Assembly: GCF_014207185.1 (NCBI RefSeq)
Contig: NZ_JACHCP010000008.1
Coordinates: 186,001 to 250,000 of the forward strand
Length of the DNA stretch: 64,000 nucleotides
DNA from: Rhodanobacter sp. A1T4
GTDB taxonomy: Bacteria; Pseudomonadota; Gammaproteobacteria; Xanthomonadales; Rhodanobacteraceae
Reading direction: 5' to 3'
The position numbers and the translations under genes are program-made. The notes beneath the pieces are model-generated. The model saw only the letters and a list, made by a program, of their open reading frames with translations, did no database searches and was not told the origin of the DNA. Below, piece by piece: positions 34,697 through 44,690 of the stretch (position 1 is its first letter; every line of letters begins with the position of its first letter).

Positions 34697-35326
34697 TGTT
34701 GCTATGGAAAATTAGTGGATGGCTTCAACGGCCATCGACGGGGATGGATTTGTTGGATTTTCCCATTCATTGGGATGGTGGTGCTTTTATTGCGTTCGAA
34801 AAATGGTTGCTGAAGAGCGGTAAGCCTCGTTCTATGCGCCATAGGCTGCACCTTAAGCACTCTGTAGGTGTGCTCTATTTGAAATAGTGAACTGATGCGT
34901 TTCATGTAATTCGATCGTAACATCGAGAATTATGTAATGCAATCCAAATCGTTTCTTTTTTTTATTAATCTGTAATGCTTTTTGAGTAGCATATTTATGT
35001 AAGTTGCCTAGCTGATCCGGCGGTAACATATTAGTAACCGGTGATGTTTGTGTCGTTTCATATGTAAATCTTAATAATACGGATCATGGCAGCATGATTC
35101 GCAGATGGCGCGCGGAATTTTTTGGTTATTCGAGGCAGGGATTGATAGTCATTCGGAATAATGACGACTTCGTCCGAAGCTGAGGGTTTGTGGGGGCTAT
35201 ATAAAAGCCGAACACCGCGGTGATGGTTGCGCAAGGCGCAGGCACGTATTGCCATGCATGGCGGGAGGGGCTCGCTGGATGATATGCAGGCATTTAAAAC
35301 TTATTCGGCTTAAAGGGATTGGCCAT
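34697..35326. other. Long AT-rich divergent region
   Basis: Between operator d and the propeller-cytochrome gene. A 63-codon frame at 34696-34887 lacks a ribosome binding site and homology. No hairpin terminator or further operator was found; presumably holds the promoter of the downstream operon. Confidence 0.4.
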
Positions 35327-37876
35327 ATGTTTCACGCATATATGAGTGTTGTGCATAAAGTCAGCCGCTATGCGTTGCTGTTGTTAGGCGTTGCGTTGCA
35401 TGCGATGGTGTTTTCGGCTTATGCACAGAGCTCCCGCTCAACTGACCTCGGTGGCTTGAAGTCGAGTTATTCGAGTCCGATAGCACTTAGTTCGGACGAC
35501 TTGTTTCTGTGGTCGGTGAATTCGGACTTCGATAGCGTAACAGTCGTTCGTACCGACACCCAGCGAGTGATTGCAACAATTGCGGTAGGCAGGGACCCTA
35601 GGAGCGTAGCCGTATCGCCTGATGGACGATACGCCTATGTGGCCAACGCTGCCGATGGCACGATTTCCGTGATCAAAGTGATTAATGCCGACCCGAATCG
35701 ATTTTTCGCTGCGTTGGATCGGAGCGCAGCTCAGGACGGCAGACTGACAACCGGGTCGGAACCGAGAAGCGTCGTGGTCTCGCCCGACGGCAAAAGAGTG
35801 TTGGTCGCAAACCGCAGCCAAGACACCATCACCTGGATCGATGCCAAAGACCAACGCATCCTGGGTACTTACGACCTGAGAAACAGTGCGTGCAATCAAC
35901 CCAATCATGAAAGGCACTTTCAGCCGGGTGCGCTGGCCATCACAGGGGACAGCCGCTATCTGTTAGTTACGCGCTACCTATCGTTCACCTCCACCGGTGG
36001 CGTGCAGCGCGACGATATGGGGAAAGAGGGCGTCGTATGCCGACTAAGCATGGACACCTGGAGCACAGCGGCGACTGCGTTGGCAAATCCGGTGGTCGTC
36101 CGCATGGCGCCACAGAACAGCGGCTTTCTTGATACGAAAGGGAATGCTACCTACGCGTTCCCTAATCAGCTGCACAGCATCGTGATACGTGGACAGGCCG
36201 CATATCTTCCCAATATTGCGGCGTCTCCTTCAGGTCCTTTGTATTATAAGACCGACACGCAGGCTTTCGTTAACGCGATTGATAACGTTGAAGGCAAGCC
36301 TGGCGACGATGGCGACCTTAATCTTCACTTGGGTGGCAGGGTTCCCGAGTCCGGCAAGCAAGAGCTTTATTTCGCCAACCTGGATGCGATTGCCTTTACC
36401 ACGCAGAGCGGTGGCGGCTATGCCTATGTGGCTTCCGGCGGCAGCGATCTGCTAGTGAAGCTGCGAGTGCTCGATAACGGTGCGCTTGGCTTTACCGTCA
36501 ATGGCACAACCACCCGTTATGTCGATCTCAATGATCCAGATGTGCTGGCAACCAGCGGCGAGAATGCTGGCAAGAATCCGATCGGCCTGGTAATCAATAA
36601 AGCGGGCCGTCTTGCCTACGTGCTGAATTATGTCTCGCGCAATGTGTCGGTGGTCGATCTCGATGCCGACAAAGTCGTTAAGGTTATTCAAACAGAAAGC
36701 CTGCCGACGCCGGGTTCGGAAGCCGAGAAAATACTGGTCGGCGCGGAGTTGTTCTTTTCTTCGCGCGGCAACTTCGTCAATCCCTCAGGAATTGGATCAA
36801 GCAGGAATCGCATGTCCGAGAAAGGGCGGCAGAGCTGCGCGAGCTGCCATCCGGTAGGACTGACTGATGGAGTGATCTGGCAATTCAATACCGGCCCGCG
36901 AAAAACCCTGGCTCTCAATGGCACATTTAATCCAAGAAATCCGCTTGATCAGCGCATCATCGACGCTTCGGCAATCTTCGACGAAGTGCAGGACGCCGAC
37001 TTCAATACGCGGAATGTCTCGGGTCCCGGTCCGTTGACCGAAGCTTTGCCTTGCGTGGTGACGCCGGGTTATCCGTCCGTTACCGAAAGCACGATCGATC
37101 CCGACCATGGATTAGTCATCGGCCAGTGGCACGACTTTGCCGAAGCTCCGTGCATCATGACGGCTTTCTCGGTGCCGAATGCGGGCCGACCCCAGCCGAC
37201 GGTGGAGTTGCCGGGCAGCACGGTCGAAGTGCCGGGACTGGATGCAATGAAAGAATGGCAGCATTACGGCATTCGTACTCCCAACCGCCCGCTGACGAAG
37301 CAGGAGTTGTTGATGCGCGGCGGCGATCCGGCTGGCGGTGTCGACGAAGCGGATATCGCCGCGGGCCGGCAACTTTTTCAGCGCGCCAGATGCAGCAGTT
37401 GTCATTCCAGTGGTAAGTGGAGCGCAAGTTCCAAGGATTTCATCTCACCGCCGGCTGATAGCGATATCGAGACGGAGGCCGCGTCCACTGGCGCCAATCA
37501 ATCGCAGTTCCTGTACCGATACTTGAAAAGTATCAATTCGTACAACTTGAACGTCACCGGTTCCGGCAATGCAATCGAAGGCTATCCAGCGATTGGCGGT
37601 GTCGAGACGGATTCGGGCGGGTTGAAGGCACTTGGCTTCGATTTCAACGGCGACGGCAAGGGATCGGGCTACAGCATCTCGTCCATCCTGGGGACTTACA
37701 ACCTACAGCCGTATTACCACAACGGAGCCTGCGAAACGCTGAGATGTGTTGTTTCCGATGTCAATCATCGCAGTGCAGGATTGTCGGCACAAACGGATTC
37801 GCTATTCGATCCCAAAGCACAGGCTGTGTTGGTGAAATTTATCGAATCGATCGATGCAAGTACGGATCCGTTTTAA
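35327..37876 (+). CDS. Exported YncE-type beta-propeller / diheme cytochrome c fusion
   Basis: 849 residues. Signal peptide 1-34 (ALLLLGVALHAMVFSAYA|QS). Residues ~40-460 are YVTN/YncE propeller repeats, with VAVSPDGRYAYVANAADGTI and VVVSPDGKRVLVANRSQDTI clearest and RLAYVLNYVSRNVSVVDLD closing. The C-terminal part has two heme c sites, CASCH at 504-508 and CSSCH at 689-693, in a MauG/cytochrome-peroxidase-like arrangement. AAAGGGA precedes ATG 35327. A periplasmic redox protein; oxidation of the pathway's catechol product or electron transfer are possible roles. It leads the second biosynthetic gene run. Confidence 0.75.
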   Translation: MFHAYMSVVHKVSRYALLLLGVALHAMVFSAYAQSSRSTDLGGLKSSYSSPIALSSDDLFLWSVNSDFDSVTVVRTDTQRVIATIAVGRDPRSVAVSPDGRYAYVANAADGTISVIKVINADPNRFFAALDRSAAQDGRLTTGSEPRSVVVSPDGKRVLVANRSQDTITWIDAKDQRILGTYDLRNSACNQPNHERHFQPGALAITGDSRYLLVTRYLSFTSTGGVQRDDMGKEGVVCRLSMDTWSTAATALANPVVVRMAPQNSGFLDTKGNATYAFPNQLHSIVIRGQAAYLPNIAASPSGPLYYKTDTQAFVNAIDNVEGKPGDDGDLNLHLGGRVPESGKQELYFANLDAIAFTTQSGGGYAYVASGGSDLLVKLRVLDNGALGFTVNGTTTRYVDLNDPDVLATSGENAGKNPIGLVINKAGRLAYVLNYVSRNVSVVDLDADKVVKVIQTESLPTPGSEAEKILVGAELFFSSRGNFVNPSGIGSSRNRMSEKGRQSCASCHPVGLTDGVIWQFNTGPRKTLALNGTFNPRNPLDQRIIDASAIFDEVQDADFNTRNVSGPGPLTEALPCVVTPGYPSVTESTIDPDHGLVIGQWHDFAEAPCIMTAFSVPNAGRPQPTVELPGSTVEVPGLDAMKEWQHYGIRTPNRPLTKQELLMRGGDPAGGVDEADIAAGRQLFQRARCSSCHSSGKWSASSKDFISPPADSDIETEAASTGANQSQFLYRYLKSINSYNLNVTGSGNAIEGYPAIGGVETDSGGLKALGFDFNGDGKGSGYSISSILGTYNLQPYYHNGACETLRCVVSDVNHRSAGLSAQTDSLFDPKAQAVLVKFIESIDASTDPF

Positions 37877-37960
37877 GCGCGTAGCGGTCTGTTCCATCGT
37901 CATGCTCTTCATAAGATGTCATTGCTCGTCAAATAAGCCGTTATTTTTTAGAGGTGGCAA

Positions 37961-38458
37961 ATGAATCGATTGGTATGGTTGGCGGTAGCCCTATGCGCGC
38001 TCGGTGGCGAAGTACATGCACAGCAGCAATATGAGCTCCCGTTGAATCTTGCGTTACAAGCGGCGCAAGGGGCGGTTGAATATTGCGCAGCGCGCGGATA
38101 TCACGTTGGTGCCGCTGTGGTCGATATGAGCGGTGAGATGCGCGTCCTGTTGAGGAGCGACGGCAGCACGGTTCACACCAAGGACACCGCGTTCCGCAAG
38201 GCTTATACGGTCGTGACGCTGGGGCCGGTGTTTAAATTTGACACCAGCTCCCAGGCTGCCGCCGCCTTCAACGGAAAGCCGAGCGAGCCGTCCTTTTTAA
38301 CCATCCCCAACATCGCTTTATTGCCCGGAGCGGTCGCGATTAAGGCGAATGGCGCGATCGTCGCTGCGCTGGGTGTCGGCGGTGCTCCCGGTGGCGATAA
38401 GGATGAAGCATGCGCCGCGGAAGGCGTAAGGACGATCGCCGGAAAATTACCTAGATAG
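37961..38458 (+). CDS. Exported GlcG/HbpS family protein
   Basis: 165 residues: signal peptide MNRLVWLAVALCALGGEVHA, then the GlcG/HbpS domain with LNLALQAAQGAVEYCAARGY, HVGAAVVDMSGEMRVLLRSD and a C-terminal GALGVGGAPGGDKDE-like loop (here ALGVGGAPGGDKDEACA). Family members bind heme or small cofactors and often accompany periplasmic oxidoreductases. It follows the cytochrome gene by 84 bases, consistent with a shared periplasmic function. Frame starts at ATG after GAGGTGG. Confidence 0.8.
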   Translation: MNRLVWLAVALCALGGEVHAQQQYELPLNLALQAAQGAVEYCAARGYHVGAAVVDMSGEMRVLLRSDGSTVHTKDTAFRKAYTVVTLGPVFKFDTSSQAAAAFNGKPSEPSFLTIPNIALLPGAVAIKANGAIVAALGVGGAPGGDKDEACAAEGVRTIAGKLPR

Positions 38459-38516
38459 CACCGAATAATCGCTATTCGAAGAGTTTTTTCTATTTGATGG
38501 ATCGAGAGGAAACGAC

Positions 38517-40151
38517 GTGAAGAATACGCACTCCTTTGTGAATTTGACTCCGGTTACATTCCTGGAGCGATGCGGCCGTTATCTATCAGATAAGGTCGCA
38601 GTGACGTCCGGTAATGGCGATATCAGTTTTGGAGAACTGTTGCTGCGTGCCCGCCGCATGGCCGCGCTATTGCGAAGCCTGGGTATCGAATATGGTCACC
38701 GGGTGGGGCTTCTTACCCATAATTCCACGCGATCCATCGAAGCTCATTACGCCATTCCTGCGGTCGGCGGCATCATTGTCTCCTTCAATCCGTGGCTTCC
38801 CTCGCAGGACATCCGCAAGCAGATTCTCTACAGCGGAGCACGCGTGATCCTGGCGAGCGGTTCACTTGTTCGTCAGCATCGCGAGCTGTTTAAGGAATTG
38901 TCCAGTCACATCGTGGTGTTGCTTGACGCGTCGTCGGAACCAAATGATATCGACACCAAATCGCGGTGTTTCGACGTCGAGCAGCATAGGTACGATTCCG
39001 TTATCCCGCTCGATCGATACATTCGTTCGGAAAACGATCCGATCGCCATCAACTTCACGTCGGGAACAACGGGCGATCCGAAAGGGGTGATTTACAGCCA
39101 CCGCGCGGCCTACCTGCATGCCTTGGGCGAAGTGATGATGATGAACCTGGTTTCGTCATCGGTGTACTACTGGTCGCTACCAATGTTCCACGTCAATGGC
39201 TGGGGACATATGTGGGCCGCGGTCGCTGTGGGTGCAAGGCAAATTGTTGACGAGCATGCGATCCAGCTGACGCCGGCTTCGCTGAAGCACGGCATTATGT
39301 CGAATCATGTTACGCATCTTGCAGGTTCGCCGCGGCTGGTACGCCATCTGACGGACGAGATGTTCAACGCGTCGATACTGCACGGGGTGACGGTCTTGAC
39401 CGGCGGCGCCAGCCCGACACCGCACCTCATCAAAGCCATGAAGGGACTAGGCGTCGATCTAATTCACCAGTACGGCTTGAATGAAACCTGCGGACCTTTT
39501 GTCGTTTGCGAGGCGCGCGACGAATGGGATTACCTACCCCAGGAGCGTCAAATGAAGCTGCGTATACGCCAGGGTATCGCAGGGATTCATGCAGGCATCG
39601 GTCTTCGGGTTGTCGATCAGAACATGCGCGATGTGGCATGGGATGGCGAAACGCTGGGCGAGGTGCTGATGGCTGGCAACACCGTTGCGCAAGGTTATTT
39701 CGACAATCTGCGTGCAACGGAAAATGCCTTTAAGGATGGATGGTTCCATAGCGGCGACATGGCGGTGGTGCATCCGGATGGTTATCTGGAAATAAAGGAT
39801 CGCATGAAGGATTTGATCTACGTAGAAACACCCTATGGATGGGAAAACATTTCATCAGTTGAAATCGAAAACGTAGCAAGCCAGCTCCCCGGCATCAAGG
39901 ACGTGGCCGTCGTCGGCATGGACGGTGAGGGGCAAAAGCCAATAATAATTTTATTTTACGAGCGCGCTGTCCATGCGGAAGTCGATGAACAGGCGATCTT
40001 GGATCATTGCAGGAAGAATCTCCCCGATTTCAAGGTTCCCGGCCTTGTGCTGGAGGCTGTTATTCCGAAGACAGCGACGGGAAAAGTCATTAAAGGCGTA
40101 TTGAAAGACGAAGTCATGAAGCGACAGACGGCCAAGCTGGGAGTGGTTTGA
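38517..40151 (+). CDS. AMP-dependent acyl-activating enzyme (acid-CoA ligase type)
   Basis: 544 residues, ANL superfamily. P-loop-like NFTSGTTGDPKGVIYSH near residue 181, YGLNETCGP (A5 motif) near 319, GWFHSGDMAVVHPDGYLEIK (A7/A8), and catalytic Lys in PKTATGKVIKG near 521. The A5 wording is that of medium-chain/aromatic acid-CoA ligases rather than NRPS adenylation domains. No carrier protein gene exists in the window, so CoA or direct amine transfer is the likely fate. GTG start behind GAGAGGA. Substrate may be 2,3-dihydroxybenzoate or an alkyl acid; undetermined. Confidence 0.8.
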   Translation: MKNTHSFVNLTPVTFLERCGRYLSDKVAVTSGNGDISFGELLLRARRMAALLRSLGIEYGHRVGLLTHNSTRSIEAHYAIPAVGGIIVSFNPWLPSQDIRKQILYSGARVILASGSLVRQHRELFKELSSHIVVLLDASSEPNDIDTKSRCFDVEQHRYDSVIPLDRYIRSENDPIAINFTSGTTGDPKGVIYSHRAAYLHALGEVMMMNLVSSSVYYWSLPMFHVNGWGHMWAAVAVGARQIVDEHAIQLTPASLKHGIMSNHVTHLAGSPRLVRHLTDEMFNASILHGVTVLTGGASPTPHLIKAMKGLGVDLIHQYGLNETCGPFVVCEARDEWDYLPQERQMKLRIRQGIAGIHAGIGLRVVDQNMRDVAWDGETLGEVLMAGNTVAQGYFDNLRATENAFKDGWFHSGDMAVVHPDGYLEIKDRMKDLIYVETPYGWENISSVEIENVASQLPGIKDVAVVGMDGEGQKPIIILFYERAVHAEVDEQAILDHCRKNLPDFKVPGLVLEAVIPKTATGKVIKGVLKDEVMKRQTAKLGVV

Positions 40152-40202
40152 CGTCAAATCGCTGCTTATCTCCCCCTATTTCATTTCTATTAAGGACTAT
40201 AT

Positions 40203-41213
40203 ATGAAACAGTTGGCCAGCTATCCGCAAGCAAAATTCGACGTGATGCGATCGTTAGGATATATCGGCGAAGTCGACGGGATCGTTAGGGAGGCTCTCTC
40301 CAATAAAAGATCTCCCCTGTGGGGCGCGCTGCAGGAAACCTTATTCCATCTCAACATCAAGTTGATGTCGGAAGGTTTTGCCTTGGGCACCCCGCGAGGC
40401 GAGCTGGAATGGAAGATTCGCTCCCTAATTGAGAATGTCGAAAAAGAAATGGCCCCCAAGGCGCATATTCCGGCGCACATCGTCGACGCGGAAGAGTTCA
40501 TCGAATGGCTCAAGGCTCGAATTCACGAGCATCGTGTCACCGATCACGAATTGTTTGTCTATTTCGACAAAAATGATTTAAGCGATGAGGAAATTCGCTA
40601 CTTTTTGTCGAACTATCGAGTGAACATGCAGCGTTTCCATCTGCATGTTGCTGCATACAGTCTGTTTGTGCCATTCAAGATGCGCGAGGAACTGTACGAA
40701 AACCTGCACGACGAATTCGGCCAAGGCGATTTTGAGCAGGCGCATCCCAACCTGTTCGAGCCGCTGATGGAGCACTTCGGCGGTGCGCGAGAGGACGACT
40801 GGAATCCGGAGACCTATCATCTGCTCAATACCAAGATGAACCTTTGCTGGTTCGCGGATGGTCTGCAGTATGGCCTGGGCGGTATGGGGGCACTCGAGCT
40901 GACGATTCCCGCGCAGCAGAGGAGGATTCTGGCGAATCTTCGCAAGCGTGGATTGAGCGAGAAGCTGGTCAAGTTTTTCGTAGTGCATTGCGAATTGGAT
41001 GAATCGCACGGTGATGGATGGTTCGCCGCGGGCCTTCCCTATATCCGCTCTCGTTCGGATTTCGAGAAGACTTACACCGCCGCCATGCGCATGCTGGATG
41101 CCCGCGCTGGCGTATACGACGGTATTTTGTCAGGAATTCTTCGGCGCAGGCTTGAGTCGCAGGGCCGGAAGATCGCTGCCGATCAATTGGAGCCGCAAGC
41201 GCAGACCGCGTAG
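40203..41213 (+). CDS. Heme-oxygenase-like diiron oxidase (iron-containing redox enzyme)
   Basis: 336 residues, all-helical HDO fold (Haem_oxygenas_2). Likely metal ligands: the E/H pair in ENLHDEFGQGDFEQAH (to His181) and the distal HCELDESH (His262, Asp266, His269). HDO enzymes use Fe2 and O2 for N-oxygenation, oxidative decarboxylation or C-C cleavage (SznF, UndA, BesC). The N-terminal ~110 residues form an extra helical region. AAGGA precedes ATG 40203. Neighbours are a ligase and a halogenase, so it probably oxidises the activated intermediate. Confidence 0.75.
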   Translation: MKQLASYPQAKFDVMRSLGYIGEVDGIVREALSNKRSPLWGALQETLFHLNIKLMSEGFALGTPRGELEWKIRSLIENVEKEMAPKAHIPAHIVDAEEFIEWLKARIHEHRVTDHELFVYFDKNDLSDEEIRYFLSNYRVNMQRFHLHVAAYSLFVPFKMREELYENLHDEFGQGDFEQAHPNLFEPLMEHFGGAREDDWNPETYHLLNTKMNLCWFADGLQYGLGGMGALELTIPAQQRRILANLRKRGLSEKLVKFFVVHCELDESHGDGWFAAGLPYIRSRSDFEKTYTAAMRMLDARAGVYDGILSGILRRRLESQGRKIAADQLEPQAQTA

Positions 41214-41303
41214 CAGCCGACTCTCTATTTACGCGATCACGGAACTCCGCCGCAAAGCGGCGGAGACGGATCGGTGTAGCCAATCGTCACGAGGATCTTG
41301 GTC

Positions 41304-42845
41304 ATGAAGAAATATGATGTCACGGTTATCGGCAGTGGAATGGGCGGCAGCGCGTGTGCTTTGGTGCTGGCAAAACTCGGCTACGAAGTACTGCTAATCG
41401 AGAGAGGGACCCATCGTCGATTTGCGTTGGGGGAATCCGGCACGCCGGCGCTGAGCAGGAAGATGCGGTACATCAGCCGTAAGTACGACATTCCCGAAAT
41501 CGACCAGATGTCGACCTACGACAGCATCATCGCTACGCAGAAAGATGTCGTATGCGGTCCAAAAGAATTGTTCCAGTACTTTGTGCACAAGGAAGGTCAG
41601 ACGACTCCCGATCAATACGGTCCGTTTCCGGAAGTGATCGTCCAGACGCCGGAAGTCGATGCGCAATACAACCGTGCCTATTCAGACGAGCGCATGGTCC
41701 ATATCGCCATCAAGTATGGCGTTGAGTACTCGGACAAGACCTCGGTGGAAGACATCGTGTTCAAGAAGGAATGCGCGGAACTCGACTGCAAGAAGGGCGA
41801 GGAGAGCTATACCGTCGTGACAGACTTTGTGATCGACGCCACCGGCTTCAATTCCGTGATCGGCCGGAAATTCGATCTCAAGCTGGAAGGCGACGCTTTG
41901 GATACGCCGCTCAAGAGCCGGTGCATCTTTACCCATTTCAAGGATATCGGCGCCTTCGACGACACCATCAAAAAGCATCCTGCCTACGCGGATCGTTCGC
42001 CGGTGCCAAGATCACGGGCGACCCAGCATCATTGCTTCGATGGTGGCTGGATATGGTTCATTCCATTCGACAACGGGGTGACCAGTGTCGGCGTCAATCT
42101 GGACATTGATCTGTATCCGATGAACGATAAGGAAGCCAGCGCGGAATTCTGGGAAATCATCGACAAGTACCCCATGGTTTCGGAGCTGCTAAAAGGGCGC
42201 GAAACCCTGATGCCGTTTATCAAGACCAAGCGGCTGCAGTTTATCAACAAGGAACTGGCTGGAGACCGCTGGGCGATGTTGCCGGCATCCGCTTACGGGC
42301 TGGATGCGTGGTTCAGCACGGGTCTGGCGGCAACATTCATGTCCGTGCACCGGTTGGTCGACATCCTGCACACGCAGATGTTCCCCAAGAAGCATTTCGA
42401 ACGAAAATTGCTGCTCGATTACGAAAAAGCCATCAAGACGGAATATTTCCATGTCGCCAAGATGGTGGACGGCATGTACAAGACCTTCAAGCACTTCGAG
42501 ATCTTCAAGAACTACTGCTTCTTCTGCTTCATGGGTACCGAGAGCTATCTGGAGAAGGGCGGTGCGGGCAAGGCCATGGACCTCAACCATCTTCTGTTGA
42601 GCGCCGGCGATAAGGAATTCGTCAAGAAGTTCGAGGCGATCTACAACAAGGTCATCGAGTACTCGAAGCTCGACGTGGTGAGCCAGGATGATGCCGAGGC
42701 GCTCGCCAAGTTCATTCGCGAAGACATGAAGCCGTTTAACTTCCGCAAATACGGCGATCCCGATATGCACGGTGTGCATCCGAGAAGGGTCATGCACATG
42801 TATGAGTATGACGAAGAGCCGGCGGAACTTGCGGCGATCGGGTAA
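41304..42845 (+). CDS. Flavin-dependent halogenase-like FAD enzyme
   Basis: 513 residues. GSGMGGS near residue 11 is the FAD GxGxxG motif. WIWFIP at 249-254 is the WxWxIP motif used as the hallmark of FADH2-dependent halogenases, preceded by HHCFDGG as in phenol/pyrrole-type enzymes. VIDATGFNSVIGRKF is the second FAD segment. A free flavin reductase gene follows directly, as two-component halogenases require. A halogenase-fold hydroxylase cannot be excluded because the catalytic Lys was not assigned with certainty. ATG 41304 chosen, with GAGG 9 bases upstream; TTG 41298 is an alternative. Confidence 0.75.
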   Translation: MKKYDVTVIGSGMGGSACALVLAKLGYEVLLIERGTHRRFALGESGTPALSRKMRYISRKYDIPEIDQMSTYDSIIATQKDVVCGPKELFQYFVHKEGQTTPDQYGPFPEVIVQTPEVDAQYNRAYSDERMVHIAIKYGVEYSDKTSVEDIVFKKECAELDCKKGEESYTVVTDFVIDATGFNSVIGRKFDLKLEGDALDTPLKSRCIFTHFKDIGAFDDTIKKHPAYADRSPVPRSRATQHHCFDGGWIWFIPFDNGVTSVGVNLDIDLYPMNDKEASAEFWEIIDKYPMVSELLKGRETLMPFIKTKRLQFINKELAGDRWAMLPASAYGLDAWFSTGLAATFMSVHRLVDILHTQMFPKKHFERKLLLDYEKAIKTEYFHVAKMVDGMYKTFKHFEIFKNYCFFCFMGTESYLEKGGAGKAMDLNHLLLSAGDKEFVKKFEAIYNKVIEYSKLDVVSQDDAEALAKFIREDMKPFNFRKYGDPDMHGVHPRRVMHMYEYDEEPAELAAIG

Positions 42846-42918
42846 TTCTGCCGAGCAAGGGTTGCATGCCGGAAGCGGCATGCAGACGTGCGAATACGAT
42901 GATACGAAGGGTGGCGCT

Positions 42919-43401
42919 ATGGACCTTGAGGAGAAGCAGTATCGCAATGCTTTGGGCCGTTTCACGACCGGGGTTTGCGTCGTGTCGGCTGTCAACGACG
43001 TGGGTGCACCGATCGGCATGACGATCAATTCCTTTTCGTCTCTGTCACTGGATCCTTCCCTGATTCAGTGGAGCATCAAGAAGCAATCGCTGTGCTATCC
43101 ACTTTTCTCACATCTGGAAAGCTACTCGATAAGCGTGCTATCGGATCGTCAGGCACATATATCTCATCGGTATGCGAGGGCGGGAGACCATGTGATGAGC
43201 CCGGAGGATTATTCGAGCTCCGGGAACGGCGCGCCCTTTATCAAGGGAGCGCTGGCACATTTCGAATGCTGCAGTTGGGGAAGGATGGAGGCTGGCGATC
43301 ACGACATCCTTATCGCCATCGTCGACAAATTTTCCAGCGATACGGAAGGCAAGCCGCTGGTGTTCTTTGGAGGCGCTTATCGGCCCTTGCTAATTGAATA
43401 G
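42919..43401 (+). CDS. Flavin reductase (FMN/FAD, HpaC/ActVB type)
   Basis: 160 residues. RNALGRFTTGVCVVSA, IGMTINSFSSLSLDPSLI and the C-terminal LVFFGGAYRPL are family hallmarks. It would supply reduced flavin to the halogenase 73 bases upstream. AAGGGTGG precedes ATG 42919. Cytosolic. Confidence 0.85.
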   Translation: MDLEEKQYRNALGRFTTGVCVVSAVNDVGAPIGMTINSFSSLSLDPSLIQWSIKKQSLCYPLFSHLESYSISVLSDRQAHISHRYARAGDHVMSPEDYSSSGNGAPFIKGALAHFECCSWGRMEAGDHDILIAIVDKFSSDTEGKPLVFFGGAYRPLLIE

Positions 43402-43478
43402 GTGCGGCGTGCCGATGAGAGGTGCGCCGTACCTGGGGGCTATAGCGTTTGGACTTCGGTGTCTGACAGGAGTTTGTT

Positions 43479-44690
43479 GTGACATTTCATATCACGCAGC
43501 CAGAAGCATTCTTGATCGCGATGCTGATCATATTCAGTATTCCGTTCCTGATCTGGCGTTATTTTCGAACCGACTATTTCGCCCCGATGGTAGTGGTGCA
43601 GATCGTTACCGGGATTGTGCTTGGGCCCGGCGCGTTGGGGGCGTATTTCAAAGACTATTACAGACAGGTTTTCAGTGAAGTCACGATTCAGAATTTGAAC
43701 GGCATAGCGTCCTGGGCTGTCATGATTTTCGTATTCGTGGCCGGCTTGGAACTGGATCTTAGCAATGTGTGGCGCTACCGGCGCGAGAGCGGCATTACGG
43801 CAGGCCTCGCGCTTGGCGTCCCCCTTTCGCTAGGGTGCATTGTGGGATTTCTTCTTGCGCAGCATCCGGGCTGGATCGGAGTGCAGGCGCATACCTGGCA
43901 ATTCACGCTCGCTATAGGCATGTCTTGCTCGATCACCGCCTTGCCGATTCTGATCGTTTTCTTGGAAAAGATGGAATTGCTCCGCCAGCCCATCGGTCAG
44001 CGCGTTCTGCGCTATGCCAGTTTGGACGATGTTCTGATCTGGACTGTGTTGGCGGTGGTCATGCTCGATCTCGAGCGACTCAAAACCCAGTTGCTGTTTC
44101 TGGTGAGCTTTGGGGTGGCGACTGTTCTTTTCCGCAAGCTCATGGCAGCCATATCGGAAGTTGATCGCTGGTTCGCGGCGATTATATGGCTGGCTACTGT
44201 TGCGTTCAGCGCGGAATGGGCGGGGCTACATTTCATGGTCGGCGCATTCATGGCAGGCGCCGTGATTGATCTGCGCTGGTTCGATGAAAAGAAGATGGAT
44301 CTGCTGCGGCATTACGTGCTGTTGATGATGATGCCGGTGTTCTTTCTCATTACTGGCTTGAAAACCAATTGGTCGATCGGTGGTTTGACAGTGTTTGTGG
44401 TGGCCGGCTTGCTGCTGATAGCGGCGGTGCTGGGCAAATTGATCGGCGTGCATATTGCCGGCCGCATCTTGAAGTGGGGCGAGGGCGAAGCGTCGATCAT
44501 CGGCTGGCTGCTACAAACCAAGTCGCTAATCACCATCGTGTTCGCGAATATCCTGCTCGACAAGGGGATCATTTCGAATGATGCCTTTACGGCGTTGTTG
44601 ATCATGTCGCTAGTGAGCACGATGCTGACCGTTCCAGTCGTTTCTCCGAAGCTGGCGTTGGATCCGGATCTGGCGACCAAGACGAGTTGA
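43479..44690 (+). CDS. Kef/CPA2-type cation:proton antiporter
   Basis: 403 residues with about 12 hydrophobic helices, the Na+/H+ exchanger fold of CPA2 (GIVLGPGALGAYF, VFVAGLELDLSNVWR, then AEWAGLHFMVGAFMAGAVI). The C-terminal TrkA-N/RCK domain of KefB/C is absent. GTG start behind ACAGGAG, 77 bases after the reductase. In a biosynthetic locus it may support ion homeostasis or self-protection, or export; unproven. Confidence 0.8.
   Translation: MTFHITQPEAFLIAMLIIFSIPFLIWRYFRTDYFAPMVVVQIVTGIVLGPGALGAYFKDYYRQVFSEVTIQNLNGIASWAVMIFVFVAGLELDLSNVWRYRRESGITAGLALGVPLSLGCIVGFLLAQHPGWIGVQAHTWQFTLAIGMSCSITALPILIVFLEKMELLRQPIGQRVLRYASLDDVLIWTVLAVVMLDLERLKTQLLFLVSFGVATVLFRKLMAAISEVDRWFAAIIWLATVAFSAEWAGLHFMVGAFMAGAVIDLRWFDEKKMDLLRHYVLLMMMPVFFLITGLKTNWSIGGLTVFVVAGLLLIAAVLGKLIGVHIAGRILKWGEGEASIIGWLLQTKSLITIVFANILLDKGIISNDAFTALLIMSLVSTMLTVPVVSPKLALDPDLATKTS

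Noticed and set aside
34696..34887. 63-codon frame between operator d and the cytochrome gene
   Set aside because: Start codon overlaps the operator, no ribosome binding site, and no homology.
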